The notes below the pieces were generated by a model. The model saw only the letters and a list, made by a program, of their open reading frames with translations, searched no databases and was not told where the DNA came from. A DNA stretch of 49,996 nt from RGIG995 sp045543655 (GTDB lineage: Bacteria; Bacillota; Clostridia; Oscillospirales; UBA644). The stretch covers positions 1 through 49,996 of the forward strand of contig JAZPXN010000044.1 in the NCBI GenBank assembly GCA_045543655.1, written 5' to 3'. Positions 1-9,849 of the stretch are shown here, one piece after another. Numbering within the stretch: position 1 is the stretch's first letter; every line of letters starts with the position of its first letter. The translations under genes and the position numbers were made by a program.

Positions 1-15
1 GGGGGTGCGAGGGGT

Positions 16-216
16 ACGGTCTTCTTTCTTTTTCACGAGAAAAAGAAAGAAGCAAAGAAAAAGCGGAGGCTAACGCAATTCTTGCGTTGGGGGGCAGGGC
101 GATCGTGCATCGTCCTTTAATTTAGCGCCTTGCCGATTGGGGAGGACGGAAAGTATCATTTGAAACAGGACAACCCTTCCACCGCAAGCGGTCCCCCTCC
201 CCCTACACGGGGGAGG
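16..216 (+). repeat. Structured repeat island at window start
   Basis: This stretch has no gene. It holds a two-palindrome module: a 14-bp-arm hairpin (arms 21-34 and 39-52), an A/G-rich link containing GCGGAGGC, and a second 7-bp-arm hairpin (72-78 with 82-88). A short hairpin flanked by CCCTCCCC...GGGGGAGG follows at about 165-216. The same modules recur in other intergenic spaces. The island lies just downstream of the cytochrome operon end at 277, so it may help end or protect that transcript (inference). Confidence 0.8.
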
Positions 217-276
217 TATTTTTTTTGGCGCATCGTTCTTTGGGATTGCCCGCTTCGGCTACTCGGGCATTGCCGT

Positions 277-3200
277 TCAGCCGGCGACGGCGACGGACAG
301 GGTGAGGCGGCCGACGGTGACGCCGGAGAAGGCGTTGGTGGGTGCGGGGCCGGTGACGGCGACGGCATAGGTCAATGCCTCTCCCCCGGCGACGGTTTCG
401 CTGGCGGCGGGGGCGGAGCCGTTGACGGTCAGGGCCGCATTGTAATCCTCATAGCCGGTCTTGGCGGCGTAGGTCAGGGCGACCGAAAGATCCACCGTGC
501 CGGCGTTATTGACCCGGATCATGGCGTCGGAGGACTGGCCGTCGGCCTTGTGAACCCAGGCTCCGCCCTCGAAGGCGTGAGTGTGGGGATCCCAGGTGCC
601 GCCTTCGTATTCGAAGGTCATGGCAGACCAGATCACGTCACAGCTGACCACCAGAGAATCCTCGAATTCGGTGCCGAGAGACAGCACGTAATTGCAAAGA
701 TCGGTCAATTCCTGCTCGGTCAGACCGGAAACGTTGCCGTGGGTTCCGGTGACGTTGCGGGTGGTGAGGACGTCCATAATCGTGGCGGCGCTTCCGTCGT
801 GGAGATAGGGAGCGGTGCGCCAGGCTTCCACCAGCGGGGGAACGAGAAGTCCCCGGGTCTCGGTGGCGGATTGAACGTAATTTTCATAAACCAAAACGTC
901 GGCGCCGTAAAGGTCTCCACCGTGGCAGGAGGCGCAATTGGCCTTCCCCTCAAAGAGGCGTTTGCCCCGGGAGGCGCTTTCGGACAGCTTGCCGTTTTCC
1001 AGATAGGGGCTGACCTCGGCCGTCAGATTTTCGGTGAAGGCGTCGATCTTCCGCATTTCGCTTTCGGGGAAGCTTTCATTGAAGCAGATATACTTCAGCC
1101 CCGCCCGGTTGGCCACGGCGGTATTGGCACGGATGCCGCTGGCCATGACCCGGCCTCTCGCCCAGGAGCCGACCATGCTTCTGGCCTGCTTGGGGGTGCC
1201 GACGCCGTCGTTCATGTTATCCCAGTTCAGGGCGTCCACACGGGCGTCGGGGTGGCAGGAGGCGCAGGATTGCCACTGACCCATACAGATGGTGGCGTCG
1301 TTCCAGAGCCGTTCCCCGCCCCGGACGTCGTCTTCCGCCTTGGAGGTGGTAAGACCCAGGGTGGAAACCCGGTCGGTGGAAAGATCGTAAATGCTGACGC
1401 TTCCGCCGTAATAATTGGCGGTATAAACGTGATTGCCAAGAATCTCAATGCCCCGGGGGCCGTCCTCGCCCAGCTTGATACGCTTTTTGAAGGCGGTGGT
1501 GAAGGTGAGATCCACGGCGATATCCTCGGGCGTTTCCAAAAATCCCTTGCCGCCCAGGGTACCGGACCAGACCTTTTCGATCTTTTCCCGCAGGCCGATG
1601 CGGTCGAGGATCATCATTTCCCGGGTGCCGGAGATCGAAAGCACGATCTTATCCCCGGTCACGTCGATGCCCCAGGGATTGGCGGCGCCCCAGTCCAGAT
1701 CGTCCACCAGCATGGTGGCACGGACGGTATCGTCGGAGGTGCGGATCTCGGTGACGGCGTTGGTATAGATCCAGCCCCGATCCACGTGGGTGGTGGCCAC
1801 GTTCCAGCGGCCAAGGGCGTGGGAGACGTAGAGGTATTCCCCGTCGGGGGACAGAGCGATATCCTTCAGGTTGGTCGATCCGCTGACCATGGTGACCGTC
1901 TTTTTGACGGCCAGGGTGACGGGATCCACCACCGCAATTTCGCTGGAGACCGTACCGTCGTTCATATCTCCGGTGGGGAGATGGCCGCCCACGTAGAGCT
2001 TATCGCCCCGCAGAGCCATGCTCATAGGTTCCCGGGTGACGGAAACGGGAGTGGAGGGGACGGTGCCCGTGGGGATGACCCCGGCGGTCAGGGGAATCTT
2101 CTGGACGGTGCCGTTAAAGCGGTTGGCAACGTAGAGCGTATTGCCGTCCTCGCTCAATGCCAGGGCGGAGGGGGTGTGCCCCACGTCCACGGAGCCGGCG
2201 GAGGTATTGGTGACGGTATTGAAGGCCTCCACCTTCCCCTTTTCGGCGCCGGTGGCAACGTAGAGAACCTTGCCGTCCGCGGAAAGAAGGAGGGTATTGG
2301 GCTTTTGGGAAAGGAAGATCTCGCCGATCATGATCCCGGTGCGATCCCGGAGGATCTGCACGGAGCCGTTGGTCTCGTCGGCAACGTAGACAAGGCCGGT
2401 CAGCATGGAGCCGACCACGTCGATGGGAGAGCGGTATTCGGAGGAGGAGCCGGTATAGGCCGCCTCCGCCTTGGGGCCGTCGAAGACCGTTTCGTCGATG
2501 CCGTCGAGGATCTGCACGTTGGAGGTATTTTTGCCGCTGTTCAGGCTCCAGACGATTTCGGCGGGAGCCGAGGCGGTGGGAACGGTGATCTCAATGACCG
2601 CATCCCCGACGGCGCCCCCGTGTCCGCCCCAGTTGGCGAAGACGAGATTGCCGTTCTCCAGTACCTGCACCGCCGCAAGCCAGGCCAGAGTCACTTCGGG
2701 AAGATCCTCCTGACCGATCTGCCACAGCTGTTCCCCGGAGGGGGCAAAGCAGGTGATATGCAGGTCGCTGCCGCCGGAGACGATGACGTTGCCGTCGTTG
2801 TCCTTCACGGCCATAAAGCCGCCGGCAGGATATTCCGCCAGCTTTTCGCCGGTAGAGGAGTATTCCAGAGTCTTGCCGCCGTCGACGGCAGATACCAGAT
2901 AGGTGCCCTCGTCGGTCTTATACACCTGACGAATCTGACCGTGGGCGTTGGACTCGAGAGGGAAATCGGGCAGGGGATTTTCCGCGCCGCCGAGGATCTT
3001 ACGGACGCTGCCCTGGGGATCCAGTTCCACGATGCGGATGGAAGAGGCGTAGGCCTCGCCGATCAGAACGCCGCCGTCGGGCAATGCCTGGGCGGTATGG
3101 TTTTCCCCGCCTGCGGGGACGGAATAGGTCCAGAGAACCTCGTAGCCGGTGGTGTTGGGATAATCGGGACGCACCATATAAACGGTGGAGCCGGAGGAAG

Positions 3201-3456
3201 CGCGGGAGGCGATGACCACGTTGCCGTTGGGCAACAGATCCGCGTCGTTGACCTCCGTCCAGCCCAGATCGTCCCGGGGCAATTCCCAGATTGCGGTGCC
3301 GTCCCGGTCAAGGATGGCGACCCGGTCCAGATTACTCCCGCTGATGAGGGAGAGATGGCCGGAAGGGGTGGTTTCGGTGTTTGCAAGGGTGGCCTGCGCC
3401 GTCCCGAGCATCAGGATCAGCGCAAGGAAACCGGAAAGAATTCGTTTCAGCTTCAT
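277..3456 (-). CDS. Exported beta-propeller dihaem cytochrome c
   Basis: 1059 aa. A Sec signal peptide (residues 1-25) is followed by a long beta-propeller region (about 30-700) with PQQ/YVTN-like blades such as LSEDGNTLYVANRF and LSPDGEYLYVSH. Two haem c sites follow, both CASCH, at about residues 731 and 841. A TAPYLHDGSAATIMDVL segment near 880 is typical of the cytochrome c peroxidase/MauG-type haem domain. The last ~120 residues form a separate beta-rich domain of a style I associate with Bacillota surface proteins. The start follows a GAAAGGATGAG ribosome site. It is the last gene of the operon, 16 bp after the giant cytochrome gene. It probably moves electrons, or senses or oxidises a substrate, outside the membrane; the substrate is unknown. 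No lipobox or C-terminal membrane anchor is visible. Haem attachment should depend on the ResB/CcsA pair encoded upstream. Confidence 0.85.
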   Translation of the reverse strand: MKLKRILSGFLALILMLGTAQATLANTETTPSGHLSLISGSNLDRVAILDRDGTAIWELPRDDLGWTEVNDADLLPNGNVVIASRASSGSTVYMVRPDYPNTTGYEVLWTYSVPAGGENHTAQALPDGGVLIGEAYASSIRIVELDPQGSVRKILGGAENPLPDFPLESNAHGQIRQVYKTDEGTYLVSAVDGGKTLEYSSTGEKLAEYPAGGFMAVKDNDGNVIVSGGSDLHITCFAPSGEQLWQIGQEDLPEVTLAWLAAVQVLENGNLVFANWGGHGGAVGDAVIEITVPTASAPAEIVWSLNSGKNTSNVQILDGIDETVFDGPKAEAAYTGSSSEYRSPIDVVGSMLTGLVYVADETNGSVQILRDRTGIMIGEIFLSQKPNTLLLSADGKVLYVATGAEKGKVEAFNTVTNTSAGSVDVGHTPSALALSEDGNTLYVANRFNGTVQKIPLTAGVIPTGTVPSTPVSVTREPMSMALRGDKLYVGGHLPTGDMNDGTVSSEIAVVDPVTLAVKKTVTMVSGSTNLKDIALSPDGEYLYVSHALGRWNVATTHVDRGWIYTNAVTEIRTSDDTVRATMLVDDLDWGAANPWGIDVTGDKIVLSISGTREMMILDRIGLREKIEKVWSGTLGGKGFLETPEDIAVDLTFTTAFKKRIKLGEDGPRGIEILGNHVYTANYYGGSVSIYDLSTDRVSTLGLTTSKAEDDVRGGERLWNDATICMGQWQSCASCHPDARVDALNWDNMNDGVGTPKQARSMVGSWARGRVMASGIRANTAVANRAGLKYICFNESFPESEMRKIDAFTENLTAEVSPYLENGKLSESASRGKRLFEGKANCASCHGGDLYGADVLVYENYVQSATETRGLLVPPLVEAWRTAPYLHDGSAATIMDVLTTRNVTGTHGNVSGLTEQELTDLCNYVLSLGTEFEDSLVVSCDVIWSAMTFEYEGGTWDPHTHAFEGGAWVHKADGQSSDAMIRVNNAGTVDLSVALTYAAKTGYEDYNAALTVNGSAPAASETVAGGEALTYAVAVTGPAPTNAFSGVTVGRLTLSVAVAG

Positions 3457-3472
3457 TTCATCTCATCCTTTC

Positions 3473-6400
3473 TCAGCCGGGAAGCTGGGTGTAATAGGTG
3501 CCGGGGTTGTTGGCGGTAGGCCAGCCGGGCCACTCGGCATTCTTGGCCGCCATGACGGCTTCGTAATCAGAATCGTATTTCTTGATGCCCGCAACGATGG
3601 CCGCGCGGTTGGCCGCTTCCATGGCGTCGTAGAGGCCGACCTTATCACAGCGCCATTGGTCGATCTTGTTCAGCCGGTAGGGGTTGACGGTAAGGTTGGG
3701 ATTGCCGGGGACGGCGGTAAGTCCGCGCCAGTCCACGTCGGGATTGGTGCGAAGCCGCTGAAGACCGGTCTGGATGATGGCCAGCGCCGCATCGTATTCG
3801 GCCCCGGTCTTGCCCTGAAGAATGGGGCTCTTTTCGGGATTGTCGAAATAGATGGCCATGGAGAAGGTGTTCAGCTGGAAGCCGGTCCAGCCGTGACTGC
3901 GGGTGTCGCCCAGCGAGGTGCGTTCCGCCGCGGTCAGGGGGGAGCGGCCGGCCTGATTATAGCCGTAATTGGTGGAATAATCGCCGTAATAGGTGCCGTT
4001 CAGGTCGACCCATTCGGCAATGCGGCGTTTTTCCGCATCGGTGAGCAGGTTCTTGTGGGTCTCGTCGGTATAGATCTTCTGCACCAGGGGGCTGACGTAA
4101 GAGCCCCAGGTCTTCGCGGTATAGAACCGGGAATCCCCGCCGCCTACGGCGCCCACCAGATTTTCAAAGGGCACGCCGGTCTTGTTGCGGTCGACCCAAA
4201 GATTGATATAGGCCGCATTGAAGACGATATCCTTATCGGGCACCAGGGTCAGGTTGGCCTCGGGATTCTCATAGCCGTGGCAGGTGAGACAGTTCTTGGT
4301 GAAGATGGGCTGAACCTCGGTGAGGAAGTTCATGGTGGGCAGATCGGTATATTCGGGGAAATACCGGGGATCGTTGTAATCCACCAAAAGATCGGTGCCG
4401 GTTTCGGCGTCGAAGATCCGCTTCTGGGGAACGTCGGGGGTATTGACGGCGATGGTCATGGGCAGGTTGGAGCCGGCCACGTAATCGGGATTGTCAATGA
4501 CCTTCACGTTGGCCTCCAGCGCCATGGGGGTATTCCGCCCGCTGGTAGTGGAGGGAGCGGTGCGGCGATCCTCGTGACAGCCGATACAGCCGGTCTTTTC
4601 CCCGGACTGAACCAGGGTGCCGGAGCGCATGGACTGGATCATCTTGCCGTCCTCATCCAGCAGCTGGAAGTAGACGAACACGTCCTGAGGCACCTCGAAA
4701 TAGGCGGAGCCGTCCTCGTAGACGGGGACTTCCCCGATGACCCGCTTGGCCTCGAAGCTGTGCCAGTTCATACCGGGAGCCTGGGCCCCTTCGCCGGACC
4801 AGGAGGTGGACTGCGACTGGGAGATATATTTCTTGTCCACGGATTCCACGATGCGCAGGGTCTTGACGGTGCCCCGTTCCACCCCGTCCATATGGGTGCC
4901 CTCGTAGACGTCCTGAATGAAGAAGGAGCCCGCGGCGTCGTTATAATTGCGGCGGTCGGAGGTGTCGATCTCCTTTTCCCGTACCTGCAGGACGGTGGCG
5001 TCGAAGCAGCTCATAGCGGAGGAATCCTCGTACAGAAGGGTCTCGTTGCCGTAGATATCCAGCAGATAGATGCCCATCTTCGAAGAGCCGGGCAGGGTGC
5101 GGGAGACCAGGAAATATTCCTCGCTGAGGGGCTGGGGATCCTCGTATTTGACGGTGAGGGATTTGTAGGCGTCGATGTTGTTCTTGTTTTCGTTGGGATT
5201 GCCGATATTGGCCTGAACCGAGGCGGGCCAGGTCTTTTCCACGGGATCCCGGCCGTCCACGCCCTTGGAGCGGTCGATGATGGCAACGGCGCCCCAGGAA
5301 ACGTCGTGGCAGGAAGACAGGGTGGCCATGATCTTATTGGTGCCGGGGATGACCTTGCCCTCGATGGTAGCGCCGGTGGGGGAGTTGTTGCCGTAATAGG
5401 TATCCTGCTTGGTGCCGTCCTCGTAGACCGTCCAGAGGCCCTGGGCGCTGGCGAAGTCACGGTCGTTGTATTCCCAACGATCGTACAGGATCCGCCCGTC
5501 GGGCAAAACGTCGGTAGGACGTTCGTACAAGGTGCTGGAGGTGATCTTGACGATATTGGCGCCGTCGGATTCCATGCGGTAAATGTTGGCGGAGATCTGA
5601 CGGTTACACATGACGTATTTCGGATCCCGGGTAGACGAGAACACGATATCCCCGCTGGGCAGATACATGGGATCCATGTCGTCTGCGGTGGAGAGAGACG
5701 TCAACTGCTTGGTTTCCACGACGGCAGTACGATCGTCGTTCAAGGTGTATTCATAAATATTGTAGGTATCGTTCCGATCGTTACGGTAAGAAAGAAGGAT
5801 CTTATCGGAATTGTAGGAGACGTCCAGATCCCGGTAGAGGCCGTCGGTATCGGTCAGCAGGGTAAAGACGTTGCCGGTCTTCACGTCGAAGACCTTCACC
5901 GCGCCGCCGGGAGTGTATTTTGCCTTGTCGGAGATTTCCCCATTGTACGAGGGGAACATATTGTGGGTATTCTGATGGTCTACCGCATACTGATGATGCA
6001 CCGTGAAGGCGATCAGACCGCTGCCCAGAGCGGGAGTGGAAGTACGGATCTTGTATGCCAAGGCTTCCATTTCTTCCATCCATTCCTTCAGTTCGGAAGA
6101 GCCTTCTTTGACGCCGTTGGACGCAAGGCGGGCTTGCTTGGCCTTCATGGTGGTCAGTTCATCCAATAACCCCGCCCCTGCGGTATATTCGGCACCGTAA
6201 CGTTTCGTATTGCTTTCAATGATTTCGGTCAGACCTTCGTAGGCTTCTTCCGTCCAACCGGTGGCTTTCATGACCTGGCTGACGGTGGTCAGCATCGACG
6301 CTTCCGGGAAGGCGAAACTGCCTCGGATGTTATCCACACCAACCCAGACCCAGCCGGAGCCGCCGGTGCCGTCGATGATCTTCATGATCAGCCGTTCCCC

Positions 6401-9400
6401 TTCGATGAACTTTCCGGTCAGGTCAAGGGTGCGGTTACAGACTGTCCAAGAATCGGAACCGTTCGCTCTTGCCAGCAGTTCGCCGGTTTCCAAACTAAAC
6501 ACGCCGACGTAGCTGCTGGAATTATCGCCGCCGCCCATGACCGAAAGGGTGATGATGGGATCGTCGGGATTCAGGAAAAATTCGGGAGAAACCAATTCCC
6601 CGGTCATATTATTGTCGAAAGAGCCGGAACCAACCGCCAACAAAACGGTGTTCAGATAATATTTTCCGTGGGGGACAGACTGATTCTGAACGTAAGTGTT
6701 AATCAGTCCCGCGCCGAAGGAATGACTGGTGATAAAGGGAAGGGACGTTCCGCTTTCAAAGCTCCAAATCGTTTCGGCGTAATCAATTTCCGCAAGACGG
6801 CCGGAGAAGGAGATGTCGTCCACGCAGACGAAGGCCCAGCCGGAGGTGGTTTTATCTTCGATCTGCAGATAGAGAGCCTGCCCTTCTTCGTATTCAAAAT
6901 CTGCGTTCCAGACAACGGTACGGGTGGTCATTTTCCAATCGTTCTTTACAGAAACCGCTTCCCCGACTTTTTCACCGGAGGCGAGATCGTAAACCGCAAC
7001 GCAGTTCCCCACGTTACCGCCCAGTTGCATGGTAATATCGGTATTGTTGGGATCCAGGATGAAGGCGGGGGAACGGAGCTTCCCTGTATAACCTTCGCTT
7101 CCGCCGGCATTGTTCGTTCCGGTGGATTTTCCGTCGGCTTCCGTGATGACGGGCGCCGCATTGAAATAGGTATTCAGCCAATAGGAACCCTTTTTCCCGA
7201 TTTCATTTCCGGTCAGAGTTTTCCCGACACCTCTATAGTTCCAGTCCCAGGAAAGATCCGTAATCATCACGGGGTTCAAATTCGAATCCCCGGTGACCTC
7301 AAAGGGAGCTGCAGTTCCGTCTTCAAAGCCCCAGGAGATCTTCTGATAATTCTGAGCAGTCAAATTCCCCGAGAAGCGGATATTGTCCACGCAAACGCAG
7401 GGATAGCCGTATCCGCCGTTGGAGGAATTAGAGGTGTTATCCACAATCTCCATATAGAGGATTTGACCTTTTTGATAAGTAAAGCCTTCCACCCAGACCA
7501 CGGAACGGGTCTGCATCATCCAGGAGACGGCGTTGCCGTTGTTGGGATGGGTGGTGGGATGCGCTTCCCCGACCACTTCTCCGGTGGCGTGATCGTACAC
7601 GTAAACGCCGTCCAAAGGATTTCCGCCCAGTTGCATGGTGATCTCCGTGTCTTCGGGATTCAGAACGAAGGCAGGAGACCGCAGGGTTCCGGTCAGATTC
7701 ACGTTATAGGAGGGTCCGGAAGGACGTGCGGTGCAGACACCGTTGGTGACGGTGACCACAGGCGCTTTATTCAGGGCGGTATTCAACCAGAAATTACCGT
7801 TCTTGCCGATGGCACGGTTGTACGCGTCTTTGAAATTGCCGGTATTCAGATTGATGTCGTAGGCAAAATCCGTAACCATTGCAGTCAGCCCCTTCAGACT
7901 TTCCGAAACGGTAAAGGGATCTGCGGTTCCATCCTCAAAATTCCAGGAAATATCCTGATATTCGGAGACCGTACGGCCTCTGAAATGGATGTAGTCCACA
8001 CAGACAAAGCCGTAGTTGGACGTGGTGGTATCTTCAATCTGCAGGTACAGTTCCTGCCCTTCCGTATAGGTGAAGCCGTCGTTCCAAACCACGGAACGGG
8101 TCTGCATGATCCAGTTCTGATTGCCGCCGTTGATCACTTTGTTCACGGCGTGGGCCTCGCCCACCTTGGTGCCGGTAGCAGAATCATAGACCGCAACCAC
8201 GTTGTTGGGATTTCCGCCCAACTGCATGGTAATGTCGGTGTTTTGGGGATCAAGAACAAATACCGGAGAGCGTAACTCGCCCACGTACCCTTCCGCACCC
8301 TTCACGCTCTTTGCCGTAACTTTGCCGGTGCTATCCACGGTGTGGGTATAGGAATTGATATGCGTATTCAGCCAATATTTCCCATTTTTGCCGATTTCCT
8401 GACCGAAAATGGTACTATTCACGCCAAGATTGATATTGCAAACGATATCGGTAATCATCACCGAATTCAGGGTGTCACCTTCGTTTACCTTAAAGGGCGC
8501 AATGGTGCCGTCCTCAAAGTCCCAGGCCACCTCGTGATAATCGGTGGAGACCTGGAGATCGGGGGTCTTGATAATATCACCCTTGGCGCGGATATCGTCC
8601 ACGCAGATGAAGCCCCAGCTCTTGGTGGCCTTATCCACGATCTTAAGATAAACCCGTTCCCCGTCCACGTAGAGGCTTTCGGGGATGGTCATGGAGATAT
8701 CCTGGAACATATAGCCGGAGGTGCGGGTGGTATCGTTGACGCCGTCACCGTTGGTATCGCATTCGTAGGTGGTGACCTTGTCCAGGGTTCCCTTCACCAG
8801 CTCCGTCCCGTCGGACTGACGGACGATGGCCACGTAAAGGGTATTGGCGTCGTGATATTCCAGAGACCCGCCGCCCAGCTTCAGGGTGACGGTGGGATCC
8901 TTGATGGCGAAGGTCGGAGACGCGATCACGCCGGTATAGGCTTCGCTGTACGAAGTATAGGTTCCGTCCTTTTCTACGGAGCAGAGGTAGTAATTTCCAT
9001 CCTTGTTGATCTTTCCGTAGGCCTGATTGTTTCGTTCGGTGGTGAAACTTGCGATCAGCCCCGTGCCGAATTCCCCTTCCAAAACTTTGAAGGGAGCGAG
9101 AGCCCCGGACTCAAAGGACCAATGGATCTCGTTGGGAGGCTCGGGGAGGATCTCCTTGGTCTCGTCCACGTAACCGAAGGCGTGGAAATCGTCAAAGGTG
9201 ATATGTCCCCAGCCGCCGGAGGTCTCGTCCACGATCTTGATAAAGACGTATTCGCCCACCAGATCCTCGTATTTCAGGTCCCATTCCACCCGGGTCATAA
9301 CCTCGCTGTTATTGCCCGAGGCCCAGACCAGCTCCCGGCCGTAGATATCGCAGAGGGCAACGTAGACCCCCTCGCTGCCGCCGCCCACGAGGAAATTGAT

Positions 9401-9793
9401 CTCGGGGCTGTCCAGCCGGAACAGGGGAGAGTGCAGAACGCACTGGTAGCTCTCGTTGGGGACGGTCATGGTGGCAGGATCGTCGTAGCGGGATTCCTCA
9501 TCCCCGTAATAGGTGGTGGATTCCAGCGTGGACAAATGATAATCGCCCTGCCGGGGATAGGGATCGTAGGGATAGTTATGAGCCTGGGGGATATTGGAAA
9601 TAATGGTGCCGTAAGAGCCGCTGACCAGCGTAAACGGCGCAAGATTTCCGTCTTCGAAATCCCAATGGATCGGAGTCCCCTCCGCGGCGACGGCCTTCAC
9701 GGGCCGGACGATGCCGGAGCCCACGAAAACCAGGGAGATCAGCACGAAGGCCATGATCCCCGCAAGGAGCCGTTTCGGATGATTCTGCTTCAT
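3473..9793 (-). CDS. Giant HzsA-related c-type cytochrome with six N-terminal modules
   Basis: 2106 aa with a signal peptide (1-37). Six modules of about 170-200 aa start with W-x-F-E-[DS]-G-x(4)-P-F, near residues 42, 222, 422, 614, 820 and 1007. Each contains a [LM]xLGGG/QLGGN-type strand and ends with a [FV]-x-C-V-D-[DNY]-I or equivalent strand, as expected of jelly-roll (MAM/laminin-G-like) folds. A helical linker (about 1170-1250) leads to a TolB-like propeller with the HzsA-related signatures MYLPSGDIVFSSTR, MCNRQ and LPDGRILYDRWEYNDR. Two haem c motifs follow: CIGCH at 1736, after the MRSGTLVQSGE segment, and CLTCH at 1835. The family is named for the hydrazine synthase alpha subunit, but most members are uncharacterised and the sequence gives no sign of hydrazine chemistry. 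Start: GGAGGTAAATT before ATG. I know such proteins mainly from Planctomycetes and relatives, so a Bacillota copy suggests transfer (inference). Confidence 0.82.
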   Translation of the reverse strand: MKQNHPKRLLAGIMAFVLISLVFVGSGIVRPVKAVAAEGTPIHWDFEDGNLAPFTLVSGSYGTIISNIPQAHNYPYDPYPRQGDYHLSTLESTTYYGDEESRYDDPATMTVPNESYQCVLHSPLFRLDSPEINFLVGGGSEGVYVALCDIYGRELVWASGNNSEVMTRVEWDLKYEDLVGEYVFIKIVDETSGGWGHITFDDFHAFGYVDETKEILPEPPNEIHWSFESGALAPFKVLEGEFGTGLIASFTTERNNQAYGKINKDGNYYLCSVEKDGTYTSYSEAYTGVIASPTFAIKDPTVTLKLGGGSLEYHDANTLYVAIVRQSDGTELVKGTLDKVTTYECDTNGDGVNDTTRTSGYMFQDISMTIPESLYVDGERVYLKIVDKATKSWGFICVDDIRAKGDIIKTPDLQVSTDYHEVAWDFEDGTIAPFKVNEGDTLNSVMITDIVCNINLGVNSTIFGQEIGKNGKYWLNTHINSYTHTVDSTGKVTAKSVKGAEGYVGELRSPVFVLDPQNTDITMQLGGNPNNVVAVYDSATGTKVGEAHAVNKVINGGNQNWIMQTRSVVWNDGFTYTEGQELYLQIEDTTTSNYGFVCVDYIHFRGRTVSEYQDISWNFEDGTADPFTVSESLKGLTAMVTDFAYDINLNTGNFKDAYNRAIGKNGNFWLNTALNKAPVVTVTNGVCTARPSGPSYNVNLTGTLRSPAFVLNPEDTEITMQLGGNPLDGVYVYDHATGEVVGEAHPTTHPNNGNAVSWMMQTRSVVWVEGFTYQKGQILYMEIVDNTSNSSNGGYGYPCVCVDNIRFSGNLTAQNYQKISWGFEDGTAAPFEVTGDSNLNPVMITDLSWDWNYRGVGKTLTGNEIGKKGSYWLNTYFNAAPVITEADGKSTGTNNAGGSEGYTGKLRSPAFILDPNNTDITMQLGGNVGNCVAVYDLASGEKVGEAVSVKNDWKMTTRTVVWNADFEYEEGQALYLQIEDKTTSGWAFVCVDDISFSGRLAEIDYAETIWSFESGTSLPFITSHSFGAGLINTYVQNQSVPHGKYYLNTVLLAVGSGSFDNNMTGELVSPEFFLNPDDPIITLSVMGGGDNSSSYVGVFSLETGELLARANGSDSWTVCNRTLDLTGKFIEGERLIMKIIDGTGGSGWVWVGVDNIRGSFAFPEASMLTTVSQVMKATGWTEEAYEGLTEIIESNTKRYGAEYTAGAGLLDELTTMKAKQARLASNGVKEGSSELKEWMEEMEALAYKIRTSTPALGSGLIAFTVHHQYAVDHQNTHNMFPSYNGEISDKAKYTPGGAVKVFDVKTGNVFTLLTDTDGLYRDLDVSYNSDKILLSYRNDRNDTYNIYEYTLNDDRTAVVETKQLTSLSTADDMDPMYLPSGDIVFSSTRDPKYVMCNRQISANIYRMESDGANIVKITSSTLYERPTDVLPDGRILYDRWEYNDRDFASAQGLWTVYEDGTKQDTYYGNNSPTGATIEGKVIPGTNKIMATLSSCHDVSWGAVAIIDRSKGVDGRDPVEKTWPASVQANIGNPNENKNNIDAYKSLTVKYEDPQPLSEEYFLVSRTLPGSSKMGIYLLDIYGNETLLYEDSSAMSCFDATVLQVREKEIDTSDRRNYNDAAGSFFIQDVYEGTHMDGVERGTVKTLRIVESVDKKYISQSQSTSWSGEGAQAPGMNWHSFEAKRVIGEVPVYEDGSAYFEVPQDVFVYFQLLDEDGKMIQSMRSGTLVQSGEKTGCIGCHEDRRTAPSTTSGRNTPMALEANVKVIDNPDYVAGSNLPMTIAVNTPDVPQKRIFDAETGTDLLVDYNDPRYFPEYTDLPTMNFLTEVQPIFTKNCLTCHGYENPEANLTLVPDKDIVFNAAYINLWVDRNKTGVPFENLVGAVGGGDSRFYTAKTWGSYVSPLVQKIYTDETHKNLLTDAEKRRIAEWVDLNGTYYGDYSTNYGYNQAGRSPLTAAERTSLGDTRSHGWTGFQLNTFSMAIYFDNPEKSPILQGKTGAEYDAALAIIQTGLQRLRTNPDVDWRGLTAVPGNPNLTVNPYRLNKIDQWRCDKVGLYDAMEAANRAAIVAGIKKYDSDYEAVMAAKNAEWPGWPTANNPGTYYTQLPG

Positions 9794-9849
9794 AATTTAC
9801 CTCCTTGAAGCAAAAATTTCTATAAAAACGCAGGAATAATCAGCGGTTT

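Noticed and set aside
130..3519. Plus-strand open frame of 1129 codons antisense to the propeller cytochrome gene
   Set aside because: Gly/Val/Asp-rich shadow translation caused by GC-biased codon use; no ribosome site or family motif, and the minus frame has a signal peptide and haem motifs.
3473..9793. A working hydrazine synthase (anammox)
   Set aside because: Only an alpha-subunit-related core is present, with no beta/gamma subunits or other anammox genes; family membership does not imply the reaction.
3185..9808. Plus-strand long open frames (3185-6169, 6668-8275, 8342-9808) antisense to the giant cytochrome gene
   Set aside because: Same compositional shadow; the minus strand shows coherent repeats, propeller and CxxCH sites.
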